Positions 1 to 6,399 of a stretch of DNA of 9,254 nucleotides are shown piece by piece. The stretch lies in contig CAUEKH010000075.1 in assembly GCA_959018155.1 (NCBI GenBank), positions 1 to 9,254 on the forward strand, read 5' to 3'. How positions within the stretch are numbered: position 1 is the stretch's first letter; the number at the start of each line of letters is the position of its first letter. This DNA is from an uncultured Hungatella sp. (GTDB lineage Bacteria; Bacillota; Clostridia; Lachnospirales; Lachnospiraceae). Made by a program: the position numbers and the translations under genes. The notes under the pieces were generated by a model that was not told the origin of the DNA, did not search any database, and saw only the letters and a program-made list of their open reading frames with translations.

Positions 1-1
1 G

Positions 2-538
2 GTGCGGCAGCTTCACAATTCGGGGATTACGGTGGAACACTCTTTTGATCTGGGGGAGAGAATTGATTTTTATGAACGGCTTTGCAAGAGCCATGGGGAT
101 ATCCTGTTTGAGGATTATAAAAAGGTGCGCGGATGGATGACGGAACTGCTGGATAAACTGGATGAAATGGGGCGGCCAAAGGTACTCTCCCACCTCGATG
201 CCAATGGAGATAATTTCCTGATTCTGGGAGACGGAGAGGTTCGGCTGATCGACTGGGAATATGCGGGGATGTGTGATCCCATGGTTGATGTGGCGATGTG
301 CGCCATTTATTCCTATTATAATGATGAGGAGACGGAGCGGCTTATTGAACTCTATCTTGAGCGGGAACCGTCGGTGGAGGAGCGGTTTTCTATTTACGCC
401 CATATGGCGCTGGGCGGTTTTCTGTGGAGTCTGTGGGCGGTTTACAAGGCTTCCCTGGGGGAAGAATTTGGGGAATATACGATTATTATGTACCGGTATG
501 CAAAGCATTTTTATAAAAAATGTCGTGATATTATGTAA
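2..538 (+). CDS. LicA/choline kinase-family phosphotransferase, C-terminal part (5' end outside window)
   Basis: The reading frame is open from the window edge to TAA at 536-538, giving the last 178 residues; the N-terminal lobe lies upstream. The visible part is the C-terminal lobe of the protein-kinase-like small-molecule kinases. It has a Brenner-type catalytic motif (H64, D66 and N71 in HLDANGDN, counting from the first full codon) and the metal-binding IDWEYAG motif (D84, E86) followed by DPMVDVA, as in LicA choline kinases. Such enzymes phosphorylate choline with ATP in the cytoplasm as the first step of putting phosphocholine on surface polymers. In clostridia this lobe is often fused behind a nucleotidyltransferase domain, which cannot be checked here. 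Two proteins with choline-binding-type repeats follow directly, which favours choline as substrate. An ethanolamine or aminoglycoside kinase of the same fold is possible but fits the motifs less well. Confidence 0.82.
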   Translation: MRQLHNSGITVEHSFDLGERIDFYERLCKSHGDILFEDYKKVRGWMTELLDKLDEMGRPKVLSHLDANGDNFLILGDGEVRLIDWEYAGMCDPMVDVAMCAIYSYYNDEETERLIELYLEREPSVEERFSIYAHMALGGFLWSLWAVYKASLGEEFGEYTIIMYRYAKHFYKKCRDIM

Positions 539-596
539 ACTTTGGAATTTTGTCCACAAATTGTAATAATTTTTTTAGGTATTATGGCACGGCGTG

Positions 597-605
597 TGCT
601 ATAAT
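597..605 (+). promoter_or_regulatory. Extended -10 promoter for the CW-repeat protein gene
   Basis: TGC followed by a perfect TATAAT (600-605) forms an extended -10 element 48 bases before the ATG at 653. No good -35 hexamer sits 16-18 bases upstream; TTAGGT at 575-580 (19-base gap) is the best and is weak. An extended -10 can work without one. Transcription would start near 611-613. The gene is therefore probably transcribed independently of the kinase gene upstream. Confidence 0.7.
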
Positions 606-652
606 GGACTTAATTGGTGTGGCTTATTATGGATGAACAGGAGGAGTAACTA

Positions 653-1828
653 ATGCGATATGGAAAAAAGATGACCGCACTGCTTTTGGCCGGTCTGGTT
701 GGTACCGCCACGCTGGTACCGGCAGGTACGGCCTGGGCGGCTGGCTGGCAGCAGGAAGGTTCTCAGTGGAAGTATATTGATACGGATGGCAATGCGCATA
801 AGGGCTGGGCAAGAAGCACGGATGGCGCGTATTATTATCTGGATCTCTCTACCGGGTATATGGTGACCGGGTGGAAGCAGATTAATAATAACTGGTACTA
901 TTTTAATTCTAACGGCATTATGGCCACCAAATGGGTGGAGGATGGCGGAAAGTATTATTATCTGATGGATGATACCGGTATTCTCGTGAAGGGCTGGCTT
1001 AAGATTGGCAATGATTATTACTACATGAAGGGCGACGGATCCATGTCCATTGGATGGCGCGAGATGGATGGCGGCTGGTACTATTTTAAGGAGAATGGTA
1101 AGTGTACTCTCGGCTGGGGGCAGATCGGCGGCGACTGGTATTATTTTGGCCCTGACGGCAAGATGGTGACGGGCTGGAAACAGGTAAATGGTGAGTACTA
1201 CTACCTCAATGAGAATAAGAGTACGGTTCTCGGACGGATGCTGACCGGATGGCTGAGTGACGGTACGAATAAGTATTATATGGATACCAACAGCGGAAAG
1301 ATGTGCCACGGCTGGAAACAGATTGACGGTTCCTGGTACTATTTCAATGAATCGGGCCATATGGTAACCGGCTGGATACGGCTTGACAGCCTGTACTATT
1401 ATCTTGACCCGGCAACCGGTAAGATGGCAGCTAACACGACACTGACGATTGATGGAGTCAGCTATACCTTTAATTCCAGCGGCGTGTATCAGGCAAATTC
1501 CGGAAGCGGAACAGCGAATACACCGGGCGGAAGCGGAAATTCAGCGCCTGGAACCTCCGGTGGCAATGTGCCGGGCAGCGGCAGCAACGTGAATACAAAT
1601 GCGCCAGGTGGATCTGGAAGCAGCAACATGAATACGAACGCGCCGGGCGGCTCTGGCAACGGTGATATGTTAAGCGGCCCTCCAGGAAGTAATGGAAATA
1701 ATAACATGACTCCAGGCAGTTCCGGTTCCCCAAACTATGGGACTCCGGGGGGCTCTCCCAGCGGCTCTTCAGGCAGTGGAAGCGGCGTCTACCAGCTGGA
1801 ACCGGGGCTGACGAACGGTCCGGGTTGA
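653..1828 (+). CDS. Secreted CW-repeat (choline-binding-type) wall protein without catalytic domain
   Basis: The product has 391 residues. The ATG start is supported by AGGAGG at 639-644, eight bases upstream. Residues 1-29 form a Sec signal peptide: a Lys/Arg n-region, a hydrophobic core, and an AWA cleavage site before A30. Residues 31-280 are about 11 tandem CW repeats of roughly 20 residues, each carrying the GW...WYYF/YYYL...G.M pattern of choline-binding modules. The last repeat reads YYYLDPATGKM and runs into a short DGVSYTF cap. Residues 281-391 are a low-complexity Gly/Ser/Asn/Pro tail ending LTNGPG. There is no LPXTG motif, membrane anchor or enzyme domain, so retention would depend on non-covalent repeat binding to wall polymer. 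It probably acts as a surface scaffold or adhesin; automatic annotation may label such proteins amidases from the repeats alone. The ligand could be choline or another glycan. Confidence 0.88.
   Translation: MRYGKKMTALLLAGLVGTATLVPAGTAWAAGWQQEGSQWKYIDTDGNAHKGWARSTDGAYYYLDLSTGYMVTGWKQINNNWYYFNSNGIMATKWVEDGGKYYYLMDDTGILVKGWLKIGNDYYYMKGDGSMSIGWREMDGGWYYFKENGKCTLGWGQIGGDWYYFGPDGKMVTGWKQVNGEYYYLNENKSTVLGRMLTGWLSDGTNKYYMDTNSGKMCHGWKQIDGSWYYFNESGHMVTGWIRLDSLYYYLDPATGKMAANTTLTIDGVSYTFNSSGVYQANSGSGTANTPGGSGNSAPGTSGGNVPGSGSNVNTNAPGGSGSSNMNTNAPGGSGNGDMLSGPPGSNGNNNMTPGSSGSPNYGTPGGSPSGSSGSGSGVYQLEPGLTNGPG
1583..1660 (+). repeat. Two tandem 39-bp units in the tail of the CW-repeat protein
   Basis: Units at 1583-1621 and 1622-1660 encode 13 residues each (311-323 and 324-336), both with the core NTNAPGGSG. 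The DNA copies differ at eight positions, six of them synonymous, so this is an older duplication kept at protein level rather than a fresh slippage event. Confidence 0.85.
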
Positions 1829-1875
1829 TTTTCATAGAACCTGTAGAACCGGATGATTAATAAATGGATTTCTGT

Positions 1876-1907
1876 GTGGGTATCTGCACTTCGGCGCGGA
1901 TACCCAC
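1876..1907 (+). terminator. Strong hairpin with cUUCGg loop after the CW-repeat protein gene; no U-tract
   Basis: Arms 1876-1887 and 1896-1907 pair over 12 bp, with one T-G wobble, around acttcggc, which can close as a C(UUCG)G tetraloop. It lies 47 bases after the stop codon. The next bases, TATGAATATATGG, contain no T run, so it is not a standard intrinsic terminator. It may be a weak or factor-aided terminator, or a 3' end stabiliser or processing site between two co-transcribed wall-protein genes. The hairpin is certain; its role is not. Confidence 0.45.
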
Positions 1908-1974
1908 TATGAATATATGGAACAACACAGACAAAATACTGACTTATGTGACTGATAATCGTGACGAATGAACA

Positions 1975-1980
1975 AGGAGG
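1975..1980 (+). promoter_or_regulatory. Ribosome binding site that fixes a TTG start for the GH25 gene
   Basis: AAGGAGG (1974-1980) lies eight bases before TTG at 1989-1991. The in-frame ATG at 1968 sits before this site and has no Shine-Dalgarno sequence of its own. The TTG start also gives a compact signal peptide beginning MKHKRLTRR. No convincing promoter is seen in 1908-1974; GATAAT at 1954-1959 is a weak -10 candidate without a good -35, so read-through from the upstream gene is possible. Confidence 0.8.
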
Positions 1981-1988
1981 CTAATATT

Positions 1989-3977
1989 TTGAAACACAAA
2001 AGACTGACCAGAAGAGTGACAGCGGCTCTTCTCTGCGCTGCCATGGGATTTACAGGTGCAGCCGCGGGAATGCCTGTCATGGATTCTTACGCCGCATGGT
2101 ACGACATGGAAAATGGTTCTTATCAGCTGCCGGACGGAACTCCGATCGAAGGCGTTATTGCACGGGGCATCGACGTATCCCGCTGGCAGGGAAATATTGA
2201 CTGGAATGCTGTTGCAGCAGATAATGTGGAATTTGTCATGCTTGGAACCCGATCCAAGGGTATGGTAGACCCCTTTTTCCATGCAAATGTGAAAGGAGCC
2301 TCAGATGCCGGGATTCGGGTCGGCGCTTATATTTATTCTCTCGCTACGACTCCGGAAATGGCGGTGGCAGAGGCGGATTTCGTACTCGACCTGGTAAAAG
2401 AGTATCCTGTCTCATTTCCCATTGCGTTTGACGCGGAGGACAGCGGTACTCTCGGCACCCTGCCGCCGGAAGAAGTGTCGGAGATTATCCGGGCATTCTG
2501 TGAGCACATTAAGGCAGCCGGATATTATCCCATCATTTATGCCAATGACAACTGGCTGGCCAACAAGATCGATATGTCAACCCTCCCATATGACGTCTGG
2601 GTTGCGCGTTACGGGGTAAAACATAATTACTCGGACCCGATTATGTGGCAGGCTACCAGTTCCGGTTCTGTCGACGGGATTTCGGGAAATGTGGATATTA
2701 ATTTCCTCTACAGCGATTTATCGGAGAAGCTTCCGGGAAACCTCTGGAGAACGATCGGGGATAAAACCTACTATTATAAGGATTACGTGATGCAGAAGGA
2801 CAGCTGGATCAACGACGGCACCGGCTGGTTCTACATGAACAGCGACGGCCTCGCTTCAGGCGGCTGGCTGGAAAAGGCGGATTTAACGTACTATCTGGAC
2901 GAGACAACAGGAAGAATGGTGACTGGCTGGAAACAGCTGGATAACAAGTGGTATTTCTTTAATGGAAGCGGCGCTATGTGTACGGGATGGATTGATGAAA
3001 GCGGCGCCAGATACTATTTTAATGGGGACGGTACCATGGCAACCGGCTGGCTGGGTACTATGGACGGAAGCTATTATCTCGATGAACTGAGTGGTAAGAT
3101 GGTGACCGGCTGGAAGGAATATAATGGAAAATGGTACTTCCTCCAGGATAATGGTCTGATGGCAACCGGATGGCTGCTCAACAATGGCGCGAAATACTTC
3201 TTAAATACGACCGGTGAAATGGCATACGGCTGGCACATGGACGGCACGGCCAAATACTACTTAACGGAAAGCGGTGCGGCGGCGATTGGCTGGAGGCAGA
3301 TTGACGGCAGCTGGTACTATTTTAACCAGAACGGCGAGATGGCCAGCGGATGGATTCAGCCTGACGGCAACTGGTACTATTTAGACAAAGATGGTAAAAT
3401 GATGACTGGCTGGCAGGTGATCGACGGGTCCACCTACTATTTGAGCCTGAATTCCGGCAAGATGACGACCGGCTGGAGAGAGGTGGACGGCGCCTGGTAC
3501 TACTTTAGCGGCAGCGGCGCCATGGTGACGGGCCTGACGGAAATCAACGGACAGATTTATTATCTGAATCCGGCGGATGGAAAGATGGCAGTCTCTACCG
3601 TACTCGATTTTGACGGGGTTGACTATGCGGTTGACGCAAATGGTGTTTGTACGAAGGTGGAGGAAGGTGCGGCCGACGGAAATGGCATGGCCGGCAATAC
3701 TGTAGATGGAAATGCAGCTGGCGGAAACGGTGCGGCTGGTAATCCCACTGATGGAAACGGCACAGCTGGCGGGAACAACGCAACCGGCGGAAACAACGCC
3801 TCTGGCGGAAGCAACGCCTCTGGCGGCCAGCCGGCAGATGTAAGCGTTTCCGACGCACCTCAGGGAAATGGTTCTCAGAGCAATGTGAGCAATACAGCCC
3901 CCAACGGATCGAACAACAGCGCAAATAACAGCGGAACGACAGACCAGAAAAAAGAGGTCGGACCTGGAATTAAATAA
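1989..3977 (+). CDS. Secreted GH25 muramidase (lysozyme) with CW repeats
   Basis: From the TTG start the product has 662 residues. Residues 1-35 are a signal peptide (MKHKRLTRR n-region, hydrophobic core, SYA cleavage site). Residues about 58-244 are a glycoside hydrolase 25 domain: GIDVSRWQG carries catalytic-site D62, and FDAED carries the D148-x-E150 pair. GH25 enzymes cut the beta-1,4 bond between N-acetylmuramic acid and N-acetylglucosamine in peptidoglycan. Residues about 255-556 are about 14 CW repeats, ending in a YYLNPADGKM repeat and a DGVDYAV cap like that of the upstream protein. Residues 557-662 are a Gly/Asn/Ala-rich tail ending EVGPGIK. The gene probably encodes a wall-remodelling or daughter-cell-separation lysozyme tethered by its repeats. 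No holin or phage gene is nearby, which argues against a prophage endolysin. The segment after the first GH25 strand reads MLGTRSKG, not the common IIRAGYG-type sequence. Confidence 0.92.
   Translation: MKHKRLTRRVTAALLCAAMGFTGAAAGMPVMDSYAAWYDMENGSYQLPDGTPIEGVIARGIDVSRWQGNIDWNAVAADNVEFVMLGTRSKGMVDPFFHANVKGASDAGIRVGAYIYSLATTPEMAVAEADFVLDLVKEYPVSFPIAFDAEDSGTLGTLPPEEVSEIIRAFCEHIKAAGYYPIIYANDNWLANKIDMSTLPYDVWVARYGVKHNYSDPIMWQATSSGSVDGISGNVDINFLYSDLSEKLPGNLWRTIGDKTYYYKDYVMQKDSWINDGTGWFYMNSDGLASGGWLEKADLTYYLDETTGRMVTGWKQLDNKWYFFNGSGAMCTGWIDESGARYYFNGDGTMATGWLGTMDGSYYLDELSGKMVTGWKEYNGKWYFLQDNGLMATGWLLNNGAKYFLNTTGEMAYGWHMDGTAKYYLTESGAAAIGWRQIDGSWYYFNQNGEMASGWIQPDGNWYYLDKDGKMMTGWQVIDGSTYYLSLNSGKMTTGWREVDGAWYYFSGSGAMVTGLTEINGQIYYLNPADGKMAVSTVLDFDGVDYAVDANGVCTKVEEGAADGNGMAGNTVDGNAAGGNGAAGNPTDGNGTAGGNNATGGNNASGGSNASGGQPADVSVSDAPQGNGSQSNVSNTAPNGSNNSANNSGTTDQKKEVGPGIK
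3768..3821 (+). repeat. Three tandem 18-bp units in the muramidase tail
   Basis: Units at 3768-3785, 3786-3803 and 3804-3821 encode GGNNAT, GGNNAS and GGSNAS. The second and third differ by one base, so this part of the linker may have expanded recently by slippage. Confidence 0.85.
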
Positions 3978-4029
3978 TTAAATAGCAAAAACGCATCAGA
4001 ATATTGTTCAGGAAATTGATTGGAACTAA

Positions 4030-4082
4030 AAAAACCTGTATGCACCGTTCAGATTTAAAAGGAACGGTGCATACAGGTTTTT
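4030..4082. terminator. Bidirectional intrinsic terminator between the convergent muramidase and glnN genes
   Basis: Arms 4030-4050 and 4062-4082 are perfectly complementary over 21 bp around an 11-base loop. The stem core is CCTGTATGCACCGTTC. The A run at 4028-4034 and T run at 4078-4082 give a U-tract in either direction. It lies 53 bases after the muramidase stop and 10 bases beyond the glnN stop, so it serves both. Confidence 0.93.
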
Positions 4083-4092
4083 CTTATTTTAT

Positions 4093-6210
4093 TTAAACTT
4101 CGAATATCAGATCTCCATAGCTTGGCATCGGCCACAGATCTTTGTCCACAATCATCTCCAGCTTATCGGCCGGGGCACGGAGATTTTCCATGGCCGGGAC
4201 GACGATGTCGTGGTAGGCATTGGCCTGTTCGCCATTGTTTTCGATGGCTGCGCACTGCTCTGTTACATCGACGAGGTGGGCGAGCGCCACTTTCATATCG
4301 GATAGATATGCGGACGTCTCCTGGAGCAGTTCTGCCTGAACGCTGATGTCGGCTTCCGGACACGCCTCGCGGACTTTGCACAGGGAATCGGCCAGCATGG
4401 TGGCGTACTTCATGGCAGCAGGGATTATCTGTTTGCCGGCCATGTCAATCATGGTCTTCGCCTCGATGTTGATAGCCTTGCTGTAGGCTTCGTATTCGAT
4501 CTCAACCCTTGATTCCAGCTCTGCTCTGGTAAATACGTGGAACTGTTCGAACATTTTCACTGAGTCCTCGGTTGTTAAAGCCGGAATCGCCTGAACCATG
4601 GACTTGATGTTCGGAAGGCCTCTCTTCTCCGCCTCTTCTACCCAGGCGTCGGAATAACCGTTTCCATTGAAAATAATCCTGCGGTGAGCGGACAGCTGTT
4701 CTTTGATCATGTCATGGACCGCGGTGTCAAAATCATCGGCTTTTTCCAGAATATCGGCCGCTTCCCGGAATGCCTCCGCTGCAATCGTGTTGAGAACCAC
4801 GTTGGGCGAGGAAATGGAATCGGACGATCCAACCATACGGAATTCAAATTTATTTCCGGTAAATGCAAACGGTGAGGTACGGTTGCGGTCTGTGGCGTCC
4901 TTAAAGAGATCGGGCAGTGTCTTGACTCCGGTCTTTAAGGTGCCGCCGGTCTTGGAGTGGGTCGCCTCTCCGGTGCTGCAAAGCTGATCTACCACGTCCT
5001 CCAGCTGCTCTCCGATGAATACGGAAATGATGGCCGGCGGCGCCTCGTTGGCGCCGAGACGCTGGTCATTTCCCACATCGGCGGCTGATTCGCGAAGTAA
5101 ATCGGCGTGACGGTCCACGGCTTTTAAAATGCAGGACAGAACTAAGAGGAACTGGATGTTCTCATGAGGAGTCTCGCCGGGATTTAATAAGTTGATGCCG
5201 TCGTCTGTCGTCAGGGACCAGTTGTTGTGCTTGCCGGAACCGTTGACGCCGGCAAATGGTTTCTCGTGGAGCAGGCAGTTTAAGCCGTGGCGGCCCGCCA
5301 CCTTCTTTAATGTCTCCATCACCATCTGATTGTGGTCGACCGCCACATTGACCTGCTCGTAGATAGGAGCCAGCTCATGCTGGGCGGGAGCCACCTCGTT
5401 GTGCTGGGTCTTGGCCGGAACGCCTAATTTCCACAGTTCTTCGTTGACTTCCTTCATGTAGGCGGCGATTCTCTCGCGGATCGCGCCGAAATAGTGATCG
5501 TCCAGTTCCTGGCCCTTTGGCGGCATGGCGCCGAATAAGGTGCGGCCGGCATAGATCAGATCTTTTCTCTGTAAATATTTTTCACGGTCAACCAGGAAAT
5601 ACTCCTGTTCCGCCCCGACGGACGGTACCACACGCTTGGAGGTGGTGTTGCCGAATAATCGCAAAATTCTGAGCGCCTGCTCATCGACTGCTTCCATGGA
5701 ACGCAAAAGCGGTGTCTTCTTGTCCAGGGCGTCGCCGGTGTAGGAACAGAATGCAGTCGGAATACACAAGGTAACGCCGATGGCATCCTCTTTTAAAAAT
5801 GCCGGTGAGGTGCAGTCCCAGGCTGTGTAGCCTCTCGCCTCAAAGGTGGCTCTCAAACCGCCTGATGGAAATGAAGATGCATCCGGCTCGCCTTTTACCA
5901 GTTCTTTACCGGAAAATTCCATGATGACTTTTCCTTCTGAAGTCGGTGCGGAAATAAAAGAATCGTGCTTTTCAGCTGTCACACCTGTCAGCGGCTGGAA
6001 CCAGTGAGTATAGTGGGTCGCGCCCCTCTCGATGGCCCAGTCCTTCATGGCATGGGCAACTACATCCGCGATGGACGGGTCGATTTCCGCGCCATCCTCA
6101 ATCGTCTTTTTCAGTTTTTTGAAAACGGGTTTCGGTAAACGCTCTCTCATTACGGTTTCATTAAATACGTTTTTCCCGAAGATTTCAGCTACGTTTACAA
6201 CTTCGCTCAT
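4093..6210 (-). CDS. glnN: Type III glutamine synthetase (GSIII)
   Basis: The product has 705 residues, within the roughly 700-730 usual for GSIII and much longer than GSI. It makes glutamine from glutamate, ammonia and ATP in the cytoplasm; family members form dodecamers of two stacked hexamer rings. The N-terminus (FGKNVF, then [12 protein letters not shown]) is characteristic of GSIII. Active-site motifs are visible: EQE at 201-203 (metal-binding glutamates), [20 protein letters not shown] with H328, and the FTGNKFEFR segment ending at R458. The ATG at 6210 is preceded by GAGGAGAGG about 11 bases upstream (complement of 6221-6230), a slightly long gap. It is convergent with the muramidase gene and downstream of fba on the same strand, but separated by a terminator-like hairpin. 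The leader at 6252-6319 is structured, suggesting nitrogen-responsive control at RNA or operator level; no specific regulator is shown by the sequence. Confidence 0.97.
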   Translation of the reverse strand: MSEVVNVAEIFGKNVFNETVMRERLPKPVFKKLKKTIEDGAEIDPSIADVVAHAMKDWAIERGATHYTHWFQPLTGVTAEKHDSFISAPTSEGKVIMEFSGKELVKGEPDASSFPSGGLRATFEARGYTAWDCTSPAFLKEDAIGVTLCIPTAFCSYTGDALDKKTPLLRSMEAVDEQALRILRLFGNTTSKRVVPSVGAEQEYFLVDREKYLQRKDLIYAGRTLFGAMPPKGQELDDHYFGAIRERIAAYMKEVNEELWKLGVPAKTQHNEVAPAQHELAPIYEQVNVAVDHNQMVMETLKKVAGRHGLNCLLHEKPFAGVNGSGKHNNWSLTTDDGINLLNPGETPHENIQFLLVLSCILKAVDRHADLLRESAADVGNDQRLGANEAPPAIISVFIGEQLEDVVDQLCSTGEATHSKTGGTLKTGVKTLPDLFKDATDRNRTSPFAFTGNKFEFRMVGSSDSISSPNVVLNTIAAEAFREAADILEKADDFDTAVHDMIKEQLSAHRRIIFNGNGYSDAWVEEAEKRGLPNIKSMVQAIPALTTEDSVKMFEQFHVFTRAELESRVEIEYEAYSKAINIEAKTMIDMAGKQIIPAAMKYATMLADSLCKVREACPEADISVQAELLQETSAYLSDMKVALAHLVDVTEQCAAIENNGEQANAYHDIVVPAMENLRAPADKLEMIVDKDLWPMPSYGDLIFEV

Positions 6211-6251
6211 AAATTTTCCATCCTCTCCTCATATAGCCTGTGTATGCGTAT

Positions 6252-6319
6252 ATCAGAAATGGCGTCCTCCCGTCCAGGAGAACGCCAATGTTCTTTAATT
6301 AAAATAAACCATTTCTGAT
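6252..6319 (-). promoter_or_regulatory. Nested inverted repeats in the glnN leader (possible cis-regulatory RNA or operator)
   Basis: An outer perfect 11-bp inverted repeat (6252-6262 and 6309-6319, ATCAGAAATGG against CCATTTCTGAT) encloses an inner hairpin with arms 6260-6271 and 6276-6287. On the plus strand the inner stem has two C/A mismatches. On the minus (glnN) strand these become G-U pairs, giving an unbroken 12-bp stem with a GGAC loop. The outer and inner stems share the three bases at 6260-6262 and compete there. The structure ends 41 bases before the glnN ATG. It does not match a riboswitch class I can recognise. If the promoter at 6301-6329 is used, the upstream outer arm is not transcribed and the outer repeat would act at DNA level. 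Confidence 0.55.
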
Positions 6320-6329
6320 GAAAAAGCAA
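6301..6329 (-). promoter_or_regulatory. Candidate glnN promoter
   Basis: On the minus strand TTGCTT (6324-6329) and TATTTT (6301-6306) are separated by 17 bases. Both hexamers are imperfect. Transcription would start near 6294, giving a leader of about 85 bases that includes the inner hairpin. The -35 would overlap the arm of the fba terminator-like hairpin. TATAAA at 6353-6358 is another possible -10 but lacks a -35. Confidence 0.35.
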
Positions 6330-6340
6330 GTGCTTTTTCA
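6319..6340 (-). terminator. Probable fba terminator
   Basis: The arms TGAAAAAGCA (6319-6328) and TGCTTTTTCA (6331-6340) form a perfect 10-bp inverted repeat with a two-base centre, realistically an 8-9 bp stem. A-tract/T-tract stems around GC are common in clostridial intrinsic terminators. It lies about 60 bases after the fba stop. Only a few GC pairs hold it, so it may be leaky. Confidence 0.5.
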
Positions 6341-6350
6341 AAAAAAGTAC

Positions 6351-6399
6351 GATTTATAAGTGTGACTTATAAGTGCTGATACGGCACGACTTATACAAT
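6351..6399. repeat. Three imperfect 12-bp direct repeats with a CTTATAAG core, between fba and glnN
   Basis: GATTTATAAGTG (6351-6362), GACTTATAAGTG (6364-6375) and GACTTATACAAT (6388-6399) are spaced 13 and 24 bases apart. The middle copy contains the palindrome ACTTATAAGT. They may be regulator sites upstream of glnN, or simply AT-rich spacer that folds in the fba 3' end (6369-6375 can pair with 6389-6395). Confidence 0.4.

Noticed and set aside
543..576. Possible terminator after the kinase gene (AATTTTGTCCACAAATT then T7)
   Set aside because: The stem is short, almost all A/T and needs a tiny loop; the T run is offset from it, so support is too weak.
629..649. Six-codon frame MDEQEE just before the CW-repeat gene
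   Set aside because: It overlaps the main ribosome binding site, has no site of its own and shows no regulatory codon run; likely chance.
650..1360. Long antisense open frame (236 codons) opposite the CW-repeat gene
   Set aside because: It mirrors the repetitive, codon-biased sense sequence; it has no ribosome binding site or promoter, and its Ile/Pro/His-rich product is not a recognisable protein.
1470..1835. Antisense open frames opposite the Gly-rich tails (also 3595-3924)
   Set aside because: Gly/Ser/Asn codons avoid reverse-strand stops, giving Pro/Arg/Leu-rich shadows without start signals.
1989..3977. Prophage endolysin
   Set aside because: GH25 lysozymes occur in phages, but here there is a signal peptide, many wall-binding repeats, a paralogous cellular wall protein beside it, and no phage genes.
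6260..6287. ANTAR-type antiterminator hairpin upstream of glnN
   Set aside because: ANTAR targets need paired hairpins with hexaloops having A at position 1 and G at position 4; only one hairpin is present and its loop (UGGACG at most) does not fit.
6260..6287. Simple intrinsic terminator before glnN
   Set aside because: On the glnN strand the stem is followed by ATTTCTGATAT, a broken U-tract; attenuation is possible but not supported enough to call.
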